A stretch of DNA of 64,000 nucleotides from Streptomyces sp. NBC_01478 (GTDB lineage Bacteria > Actinomycetota > Actinomycetes > Streptomycetales > Streptomycetaceae). The stretch lies in assembly GCF_036227225.1 (NCBI RefSeq), contig NZ_CP109444.1, forward strand, positions 806,001-870,000. The letters are read 5' to 3'. Positions 54,148 to 60,699 of the stretch are shown in pieces. Position 1 is the first letter of the stretch, and every line of letters begins with the position of its first letter. Under the pieces are notes generated by a model. It made no database searches. It saw only the letters and a list, made by a program, of their open reading frames with translations, and was not told where the DNA came from. A program made the position numbers and the translations under genes.

Positions 54148-54453
54148 TCATGGCCCCGGTCGGCGCCGTCCGGTGACCTTCGAGGCGGGGAGGCGACCGG
54201 CTTTCGAGGTGCCGGTGAGAGTGTCACCCTCGACGGTGACCGTGAAGGTCAGGTTCAGGCGCAGCGGCTTGGTGACCGCCTGTTTCCAGGTGATCCGGTC
54301 GCCGTCGACGACGACGTCCCGCAGGGTGACCTCCTCGCCCGTGCCGTGCGCGAAGCCGGTGAACTTCCCGCCCTCCCGGCGCAGTTCGACGACGGGCTTG
54401 ATACGGCCGACGGGGGTGGCGATGGTCAGGTCCCAGACGCCTTCGATGGACAT
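54148..54453 (-). CDS. Small conserved hypothetical beta-rich protein
   Basis: The product is 101 aa. Short alternating strands (IEGVWDLTIATPVGRIKPVV, GKFTGFAHGTGEEV, LNLTFTVTVEGDTLTG) suggest a small beta-barrel or lipocalin-like fold. AAGGAAG eight bases before the ATG supports this start rather than the longer frame to 54513. It lies 56 bp downstream of the DJ-1/PfpI gene on the same strand and may be cotranscribed. No function is assigned. Confidence 0.75.
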   Translation of the reverse strand: MSIEGVWDLTIATPVGRIKPVVELRREGGKFTGFAHGTGEEVTLRDVVVDGDRITWKQAVTKPLRLNLTFTVTVEGDTLTGTSKAGRLPASKVTGRRRPGP

Positions 54454-54509
54454 GGGTGGTTCTTCCTTGCCGGTGAAGTCGTGGAGTCGGTACGGGGGTC
54501 GATCGGGTG

Positions 54510-55202
54510 TCACAGGGTGACGGGGGCGGGACCCCGTGCCCGCCAGGTGGTACCGCGGCGCTCGTGGGCGAAGAGTTCCTCGACGGCGTGGGCGGTCCGC
54601 GGACCGATCTCGCGCTCCAGCAGGTAGAGGCCCAGATCGAGGCCGGAGGTGACGCCGGCGCCGGTGACCAGGTCGCCGTCGTCGACGACCCGGGCGTGGA
54701 CGGTGTGCACGCCGGTGGCTTCGAGCAGGTCCAGGCCGAGGTGGTGGGTGGTGGCGTTGCGTCCCTCGATGAGCCCGGCCATGGCGAGGACGAGCGAGCC
54801 GCCGCAGACCGCTGCCATGGTGATCCGCGGATTGTCCATGGCGGACTTCAGCAGACCGGGCAGCCCGGTGGTCAGGGTGCGTCCGAGCAGGACGGGGATG
54901 AACTCGTCCTGCTGCCAGTCCTGTTCGTCGTCGGCGTCGACGTCGGGCACCTCGCCCGGTTCCCCGACCCGGCCGGAGGCTCCTGGCACGAGGACGAGGC
55001 CGGAGCGGGCGGGGTCGAGTGCGCCGGTGGCCCGCAGCATCAGACCACCGGTACCGCTGACGACGTCCCGGGGGCCTTCGGCCGAGACCAGTTCCACGGT
55101 CACGGCACCACCCGAGGCGCTGCCGCCCGCGTACAGGACCTCATAGGGGGCGACGACATCGAGCGGGTCGAAGCCGTCGAACAGAACGATCTGGACGTGC
55201 AT
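54510..55202 (-). CDS. DJ-1/PfpI family protein (isonitrile-hydratase/AraC-N-like)
   Basis: The product is 230 aa. MHVQIVLFDGFDPLDVVAPY is the typical opening. AAVCGGSLVLAMAGLIEGRN contains the nucleophile Cys133 in its elbow, and TTHHLGLDLL and VTGAGVTSGLDLGLYLLERE follow. The order resembles InhA-type isonitrile hydratases and ThiJ-like proteins; no DNA-binding domain is present, so it is not a GlxA regulator. An Asp/Glu-rich insert lies at residues 82-100. The reaction is unknown. Confidence 0.9.
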   Translation of the reverse strand: MHVQIVLFDGFDPLDVVAPYEVLYAGGSASGGAVTVELVSAEGPRDVVSGTGGLMLRATGALDPARSGLVLVPGASGRVGEPGEVPDVDADDEQDWQQDEFIPVLLGRTLTTGLPGLLKSAMDNPRITMAAVCGGSLVLAMAGLIEGRNATTHHLGLDLLEATGVHTVHARVVDDGDLVTGAGVTSGLDLGLYLLEREIGPRTAHAVEELFAHERRGTTWRARGPAPVTL

Positions 55203-55321
55203 AAGGCGTCTTCCGCAGAGGGAGGCCGGCGATCACCGGCCTGTCCCTCGACGGTAGAAGCGCGCGCGGGAGGCGACCAGCGGGCTCGGTGACAGGCTCC
55301 GACGGGATCCCGCCACGCTCG

Positions 55322-55692
55322 TCACCCTGCTGAATCCGTGCCGGAGGGAGGCTCGATCCGGAGTTCCACGGCCGTGATCGCGAAGGCCAGCGGCCCGGGC
55401 AGCAGCAGGGCGAGCAGCGGCAGCATCCACAGGAACGCGACGCACAGCCCGACCGCCGCAGCGATCAGCGCGGAGCCCATCGGATCGGCGACGGAGCGTG
55501 TCGCGGCCCGGTCCAGGGCCGGGCGCCGGCCGCGCGCCGCCTGCGGATCGGCGGCGGCGCGCAGGGCGACGACGAGTCCCGCCGCCGCGAGCGCGGTCAG
55601 CGCCCGTCGGAACAGCCGACGAGGAGGGGGGCGAACAGGGCGCCCGCGGCGGCGCCGAGGACAGCTCGTCTCCGGAAACCGGGTGGCGTCAT
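55322..55692 (-). pseudogene. Frameshifted small membrane-protein gene
   Basis: CAGGAGG six bases before the ATG at 55692 is an excellent ribosome site. Translation gives 31 residues (RRRAVLGAAAGALFAPLLVG, then CSDGR) and stops at 55597-55599. The overlapping frame continues without a stop from that region to 55322 and encodes LFRRALTALAAAGLVV and a second hydrophobic block (GLCVAFLWMLPLLALLLPGP). One extra base near 55612-55620 (GGCTG to GGCCTG) would join both into a single two- to three-helix protein of about 123 residues. A real mutation, a sequencing error, or a short lipoprotein leader (lipobox-like LLVGC) are the possible readings. Confidence 0.5.
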
Positions 55693-55783
55693 GGCGATGC
55701 CTCCTGAGTGGGGCGTGGACATCGTTGTCTGAGGTCAGGAGTTGTTACCCGGTCCGGCGGAGGGTGGGGGGACGGACGACATG

Positions 55784-55795
55784 GCAAGCGCTTTC
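55784..55795. promoter_or_regulatory. LacI-type operator-like sequence GCAAGCGCTTTC
   Basis: The centre AAGCGCTT is a perfect palindrome, and the flanks match the LacI-family pattern (GCAAnCGnTTGC) at all but one position. It lies about 90 bp upstream of the frameshifted gene, on its promoter side. No LacI-family gene is present in the window. The remaining 55693-55954 region holds a 12-bp palindrome (GTGCTGCAGCAC, 55839-55850) and a terminator hairpin. Confidence 0.35.
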
Positions 55796-55885
55796 GCGTT
55801 GCAAAGAACGTAGGTCCCGTCCGTCCGGCCGGTCAACGGTGCTGCAGCACATGTTTGTTCGGACATGGGGCAGTGAGGCACATGA

Positions 55886-55915
55886 GGCACGGGTACGCCC
55901 GTCGGTACCCGTGCC
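55886..55915 (-). terminator. Hairpin downstream of the condensation-domain gene
   Basis: Perfect 11-bp arms GGCACGGGTAC and GTACCCGTGCC enclose an 8-base loop, 39 bp beyond the stop of the minus-strand gene at 55955. A U-tract is absent, which is usual in Streptomyces terminators. Confidence 0.65.
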
Positions 55916-55954
55916 CCAAGTCGAATGCGGCCACAACAGCCGTATGTGGAGGGG

Positions 55955-57358
55955 CTAGAGACGCACGGCCAACGCCCGCCGGGCCACCGCGACCAACTGC
56001 TCCCGCACCAGCTCCACGCACAGCCGCATGTTCTTGTCCGCGATGACGTTGTCGGGGATACGGCAGGCGAACTGCAGGCCCTCGTGGACCCGGGTCACCC
56101 ACGCGCACACCTGGTCGCCGTACGACACCCGGATCAGTCCGTACGCCTTCAGCTCCTGCCAGCGCTCCGAACCGGGCAGGGCGCGCGAGTCGACGTAGGA
56201 GACGATCGAGTACAGGTCGGGTGACGTGGGCCTGAAGTCGGCGCCCAGCAGGCGCAGTACGCGGGCGATGGGCATGCGGGCCAGTGGGCGGTTCTCGCGG
56301 AGGGTGGCGCGGACCATGCGCAGGGCGTGGTCGAAGTCGGTAGCGTGCTGGACGGGGATCTCGATCGGCGCGCCGCCCACGTACCAGCCGACGGAGTCGG
56401 CCCAGCGGGACTTGGCGCGGGTGTGGAAGGGGACGACGGTGCGGTACACGTCGAGGCCGCTGATCTCGCGGGCGGCGAGGGCGACGGCCGCCAGGATGCC
56501 GACGAGGCTTCCGCCGTACGGGCGGCAGTACGCCTCGAAGGCCGCCGCGTCCGTGTCGTCGACGAGCATCTCCTGGAGGAACTTCTGGGTGGGCAGCGGC
56601 CCTTCGGGGTCGAGGCCGAGATCGACGGGGAAGTTCGGCAGCTTGCCGTCGCAGCGGGCGATGAACTCCCGCCAACGGGACACCACGGTGTGCGTGTCGT
56701 CGATCCGGTCGGCGTCCGTGCGTTCGCCCGCGCAGAAGTCGATGTAGCTGGCGACGGGCGCCGACTCGACCGACTTCCCGGCGAGGCCGGCCGCGTACAG
56801 CTCGTGGACCTCGCCCGCGATGCGGTGCAGCGAGTAGGCGTCGACGTTGCTGTGGTCGAACGCCAGGTAGACGCTCGTGCCGTCGTCGCGCACGACCGCC
56901 GCGAAAAGGAAGTTGGGCCAGGTGAGCGCGTCCGCCGTCACATCGAAGCGGTCCTGCAGGTACCGGGTCAGCGTCCCCGCGTCCGCGAACTCCCCCACGT
57001 CCTCGCGGTGCAGGGCCACCGCCTCGGCGTCCAGGGTGAAGCGGCGCATCTCGTCACCGGCCCACCGGAAGCCGCTGCGCAGCGTCTCGTGCCGGAGCAT
57101 CCAGGACCGCAACGCGCCCTGGAGCACGTCGAGTTCGATCCGCCCCGGCATGTCGAAGGCGGTACCGAGCCAGGTCGGCACGAACAGTCCGTCCTCGCGC
57201 ACCGATCGGGCCGTACGGATGTGGGACTCCTGCACGTACGCCGGTGGCCGCGCGTCGTCCGGGAGGGCCCGCGCAGCTCCTACGGCCGCCGGGTGCAGCG
57301 TCCACTCGACGAGTCGTCCGGGCCGGATCTCGCACCGCTGAAGGTCACTCATGCGCAC
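55955..57358 (-). CDS. Stand-alone condensation-domain protein
   Basis: The product is 467 aa. YLAFDHSNVDAYSLHRIAGE carries the condensation active site as DHxxxDA, with the second His and the Asp retained and the first His and final Gly replaced. PTWLGTAFDMPGRIELDVLQ and WMLRHETLRSGFRW resemble the N-terminal half of NRPS condensation or PapA-type acyltransferase domains. No adenylation or carrier domain is nearby. GTG 57358 has GGAGAG 4-6 bases upstream; ATG 57352 is two codons later. It probably acylates or condenses a free substrate or acts in trans; the pathway is not visible here. Confidence 0.85.
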   Translation of the reverse strand: MRMSDLQRCEIRPGRLVEWTLHPAAVGAARALPDDARPPAYVQESHIRTARSVREDGLFVPTWLGTAFDMPGRIELDVLQGALRSWMLRHETLRSGFRWAGDEMRRFTLDAEAVALHREDVGEFADAGTLTRYLQDRFDVTADALTWPNFLFAAVVRDDGTSVYLAFDHSNVDAYSLHRIAGEVHELYAAGLAGKSVESAPVASYIDFCAGERTDADRIDDTHTVVSRWREFIARCDGKLPNFPVDLGLDPEGPLPTQKFLQEMLVDDTDAAAFEAYCRPYGGSLVGILAAVALAAREISGLDVYRTVVPFHTRAKSRWADSVGWYVGGAPIEIPVQHATDFDHALRMVRATLRENRPLARMPIARVLRLLGADFRPTSPDLYSIVSYVDSRALPGSERWQELKAYGLIRVSYGDQVCAWVTRVHEGLQFACRIPDNVIADKNMRLCVELVREQLVAVARRALAVRL

Positions 57359-57509
57359 AGGGCTCTCCGTTCGCCTGCCCACGGGAGGCCGCCGGGCACC
57401 ACTGTCGATCCACGCCTCCATGCCGCTCGGGCACCGCTCACTGCATGGGAGATCAACGACCGGATATTCCGAAAGCAACGCTGTGAACAGGCTTGCTGAT
57501 CAGCTCATT

Positions 57510-58040
57510 TCAGGCCGTACGTCGCAGCCGCGCCGAGAGGTGGTGTTGCAGCGGCTCCCCCACGGCCTCCAGATCGTGCTCGAAGGCGAGCGTGGTGTCG
57601 TCGGTCAGGGTGTAGCGGCGGCGGGTGGCGGTGACCTTCTTGGCGGTGGGGGTGAGGGCGACGTCGTGGGTGGCGAGGTCGACCGTGTCGCCGGTGGCGG
57701 TTCCTACGAGGATCTCCGCGATGCCGGTCGGCTGGGTGATCAGGGCCTCGATCCGGCCGTCGGGTTGCAGGCGCCACCAGCCGCTTTCGCGTGCCGCGGG
57801 GCGCAGCGGTGTGCCTTCGGCGTCGAGGATCCAGGCGCGGGCCTCGTAGTGCAGGAAGGGGCGGCCGTCGTGGGTGAAGGTGACGTCCTGGGCGTAGGTG
57901 AAGTCACCGGCGAGCGTGGGGTATTCGCCCTTGCCTCGGCCGTGCCAGTGGCCCAGGAGGGCGAGTACGGGGGTGAGGAGCGGGTGGGGGGTGGGTTGCT
58001 CGTCGGGGTTGTAGGCGTCGGGGTACGGGGGGTTGGGCAC
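57510..58040 (-). CDS. Nitrobindin-like heme-binding beta-barrel protein (FABP/DUF1794)
   Basis: The product is 176 aa. [15 protein letters not shown] is the GxWxGxGxGxYPT signature of nitrobindins. [32 protein letters not shown] and [10 protein letters not shown] are conserved barrel strands. Characterised relatives bind ferric heme through a C-terminal His and isomerise peroxynitrite; LQHHLSARL offers that His. GTG 58040 follows AGGAG by 7 bases. The upstream frame extension reads into an intergenic repeat and is not coding. Confidence 0.92.
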   Translation of the reverse strand: MPNPPYPDAYNPDEQPTPHPLLTPVLALLGHWHGRGKGEYPTLAGDFTYAQDVTFTHDGRPFLHYEARAWILDAEGTPLRPAARESGWWRLQPDGRIEALITQPTGIAEILVGTATGDTVDLATHDVALTPTAKKVTATRRRYTLTDDTTLAFEHDLEAVGEPLQHHLSARLRRTA

Positions 58041-58140
58041 GGGGGCGCTCCTGTGGTTGGTGCGGGGTGTCGGGGCGCAGCCTAAGCGCTCCGCACGGAG
58101 TGCCCCGATATGCCGCCGTTCCAGTGACGCGCCGTGGGGG

Positions 58141-58201
58141 CTGGTCGCGCCCACGCGGCGGAGCCTCAAATAGACACAGCCCCGCGCCCCTTCGGGGGCG
58201 C
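58141..58201. repeat. Dispersed Streptomyces-type intergenic repeat with GCGCCCC-TTCG-GGGGCGC hairpin
   Basis: The 379-bp gap 58041-58419 between divergent genes contains a block ending in a 7-bp stem with a TTCG tetraloop (58184-58201). I recognise the block (CTGGTCGCGCCCACGCGG, CAGCCCCGCGCCCC) as common in Streptomyces intergenic DNA. It cannot be a classical terminator for either flanking gene, as both are transcribed away from it. Otherwise the gap shows only the ribosome site of the downstream gene. Confidence 0.55.
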
Positions 58202-58419
58202 TGCAGTCGACCCGGAATTCGCCGGCTACGAAGTTTTTGCTAACTCGCGGGGACCCCATGAACCGGCCCTCACCTGCACGGAGTCCCCTTTGTCCACGCG
58301 AACGCGCGGCCGGTAATCGCGAGTTCACCCTGCTTCTCTTCCTCCGCGTTCTACGCGCGTGGTGTCATGCACCTGCCCGCCACCCCCCACGTGGGCATCA
58401 ACTCGACTAGGAGTTACGC

Positions 58420-59415
58420 ATGTTGAGGACGTTCCTCGGCCGTGCCGGTGTCGCGCTGGCAGCCGGTGCCACCCTCTTCGTCACGGCTGTCCCCGCCAAC
58501 GCCGCGACGTACACCGCCTTCGCCTTCTCGCAGTCCGGCACCACGCAGCCGGCCATCTACGACTTCATCAACTCGGCCACCTCCTCGCTCGACATGACGA
58601 TGTACGAGCTGGAGGACACCACCGCCGTCAACGACCTGATCGCCCTGGAGAAGAAGGGCGTCACCGTGCGGGTGGTGCTGGACGCCGCGCACCAGTCCGC
58701 CAACAACTCGGCGTACACGGCCCTGACGAACGCGGGCGTGGGCGTGGTGTGGTCGCCGTCCAGCTTCGTCTACACGCACCAGAAGACGATCACCGTGGAC
58801 GCCACCAAGTCCCTTGTCCTGACCGGCAATCTGACCTCGCAGTACTACTCGACCGGGCGCGACTACGGCGTGTTCACCGACGACACCCGCGATGTCGCCG
58901 CGATCGAGAAGGTGTTCAACGCGGACTACGCCGGAACCTCGATCACCCCGACCGACGGCGACCATCTGCTCTGGTCCCCCACCGACTCCCGCAGCCGACT
59001 GCTGACCGTGATCAACGCGGCCACCACGACACTGGACGTCGAGGAACTGGAGTTCAGCGACAGCACGGTGGTCAACGCGATCGTCGCCAGGGCGAAGGCG
59101 GGCGTGACCGTACGGGTGGTGCTGGAGACGCCGTCGAGCTATGCCAGCGAGGTGTCCGCGGTCAAGGCGGCAGGCGGCACGGTCGTCGGCTACTCCGACC
59201 CGAACGGCTTCTACATCCACGCCAAGGCCATGGTCGCCGACTACGGTCTGTCCACCCAGGAGGTGGAGGCGGGTTCGATGAACATCAGCAGCAACTCGCT
59301 GTCCAACAACCGCGAGTTGGGCATCATCCTCACCGGCACCGGGGTGGCCCAGTCCGTCGCCACCACCATCGAGACCACGTTCAAGAGCGACTACGCGGGC
59401 GGTACCGCCGCCTAG
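58420..59415 (+). CDS. Secreted phospholipase-D-like (HKD) phosphodiesterase
   Basis: The product is 331 aa. A Sec signal peptide (GVALAAGATLFVTAVPANA) is predicted to be cut near residue 28. Two HKD motifs are present: H120, K122 and D127 (YTHQKTITVD), and H267, K269 and D274 (YIHAKAMVAD), the second followed by GSMNISSNSLSNN. Two motifs in one chain form a complete active site that cleaves phosphodiesters, either phospholipid or nucleic acid. The small size favours a bacterial nuclease- or PLD-like exoenzyme. TAGGAG seven bases upstream sets the ATG. Confidence 0.93.
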   Translation: MLRTFLGRAGVALAAGATLFVTAVPANAATYTAFAFSQSGTTQPAIYDFINSATSSLDMTMYELEDTTAVNDLIALEKKGVTVRVVLDAAHQSANNSAYTALTNAGVGVVWSPSSFVYTHQKTITVDATKSLVLTGNLTSQYYSTGRDYGVFTDDTRDVAAIEKVFNADYAGTSITPTDGDHLLWSPTDSRSRLLTVINAATTTLDVEELEFSDSTVVNAIVARAKAGVTVRVVLETPSSYASEVSAVKAAGGTVVGYSDPNGFYIHAKAMVADYGLSTQEVEAGSMNISSNSLSNNRELGIILTGTGVAQSVATTIETTFKSDYAGGTAA

Positions 59416-59444
59416 GGACGGCGTGCGCCGCACAGCGGTCGGCG

Positions 59445-60638
59445 CTACGACTCCGGGGTCGGGGGCCCCGGAGTCTGCCGCAGGGCCCGCAGGGCGAGGG
59501 CGAGTTCGGTGATACCCCGGGGGTCGGTCAGTGAGCGGCCGGTGCGTTCGGCGATGCGGCGCAGGCGGGTGCGCACGGTGTTGGGGTGGACGTAGAGCTG
59601 CTTGGCGGCCTCCTCGGCGGAGCCGCCGCGGTCGAACCAGGCCTCCAACGTGTCGAGCAGCAGGGCGCGTTCGTCGGCGGGCAGGGCCTCGATCGGACCG
59701 AGGACCTTGGAGGCGACGCGGGCCATGACGTCGGGTGCGCCGGCGGTGGCGACCGCGAGCGGCGAGTCGTCGAAGACGGTCACGGCACTGCTGCCCGCGT
59801 CGCCCCCGCGCAGGGCGACCTTGGCGAAGCGCAGGGCGTCGCCGGTGCGGTCGAGGTCGCCGTAGGAGGGGCTCACGCCCACGCGCCGCTCCGCGCGGTC
59901 CCGCAGCACCTCGACCAGGGTGCGCAGGTCCCGTGGGGTGCGCAAGTGCACGATGCCCAGCTGCAGTTCGGGGCGCAGTCGCCAGGCGGACCGGACGGCG
60001 CGCCGGGTGAGGAGAGCCGCGATGTCGGGCAGCGCCTGCCTGCCGATCCCGGGTACCTCCGCGGCGACCACGACGAACGGGCCCTCGCGCGGTACGCCCA
60101 GGACCTCGGCGGCGGACCACACGGCGTCGGCGTCCATGCTCCTGCCCTCCAGGAGCGCTTCCACCAGCGCCGAACGCTCCTGGTCGCCGGCGAGGAGCCG
60201 CTGGGCGACCGCGTCGTGGTAGCCCGAGACCATGGCCTCGGTGATGCCGTCCTGGATCTCCCACATGGCGGAGGCCGCGGCGACCAGAACGTCGTTGCCC
60301 ACCAGGGCGGTTGTGGTCGCTTCGGCGACCACCGTCTCCCAGAAGTACCGCACGCCGAGCCGGTAGGCCGTCATCACGCTGGGCAACGGCACGTTCTGCC
60401 GGGCCCGTCGGCGGCCGATGTCGGCCGCGGCCTCGGTGTCCAGCGGTACCTGTCCGGTCAGGGCCTGGAGCGCGTTGCCGACGTGGGTCCGGCAGGCCTC
60501 CTCCAGATCCGCCTCGGGCACCGCGTCGTAGTGGTACTCCCGTGAGCCGGCGCGGATCCGCGCCGCCATCTCCTTCGCCAGTTCCCCGACGCGTTCGAGC
60601 AGCGCGGTCGCCAGGGCTCTGATCTCCTTGTCGACCAC
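59445..60638 (-). CDS. PucR/CdaR-family transcriptional regulator
   Basis: The product is 397 aa. The N-terminal half is helical (RRRARQNVPLPSVMTAYRLG, VRYFWETVV), as in RsbR/PucR-like sensory domains. A GGDEF-like central domain (GVSPSYGDLDRTGDALRFAK) and the terminal helix-turn-helix GGSAEEAAKQLYVHPNTVRT and RLRRIAERTGR follow. GTG 60638 is preceded by GGAGAAG. It lies 44 bp behind the LuxR-type gene on the same strand and may be cotranscribed. The effector is unknown. Confidence 0.92.
   Translation of the reverse strand: MVDKEIRALATALLERVGELAKEMAARIRAGSREYHYDAVPEADLEEACRTHVGNALQALTGQVPLDTEAAADIGRRRARQNVPLPSVMTAYRLGVRYFWETVVAEATTTALVGNDVLVAAASAMWEIQDGITEAMVSGYHDAVAQRLLAGDQERSALVEALLEGRSMDADAVWSAAEVLGVPREGPFVVVAAEVPGIGRQALPDIAALLTRRAVRSAWRLRPELQLGIVHLRTPRDLRTLVEVLRDRAERRVGVSPSYGDLDRTGDALRFAKVALRGGDAGSSAVTVFDDSPLAVATAGAPDVMARVASKVLGPIEALPADERALLLDTLEAWFDRGGSAEEAAKQLYVHPNTVRTRLRRIAERTGRSLTDPRGITELALALRALRQTPGPPTPES
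59449..59475 (+). terminator. Hairpin ending the PLD-like gene, inside the 3' end of the convergent PucR gene
   Basis: GACTCCGGGG and CCCCGGAGTC form perfect 10-bp arms around a 7-base loop, 33 bp after the PLD stop. The same bases encode the last residues of the convergent PucR protein, so one sequence serves both. Confidence 0.65.
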
Positions 60639-60655
60639 TTGTCTTCTCCGGTCTC

Positions 60656-60699
60656 ACCGATCAGAGGGGCTGGTTCCACCGATCAGAGGGGCTCGTTCC
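60656..60699. repeat. 22-bp tandem duplication spanning the stop codon of the LuxR-type gene
   Basis: Copy 1 (60656-60677) and copy 2 (60678-60699) are ACCGATCAGAGGGGCT followed by GG or CG and TTCC, differing at one base. Copy 2 contains the LuxR stop and last codons; copy 1 fills half of the short gap to the PucR gene. It looks like a recent slippage duplication. Confidence 0.75.
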
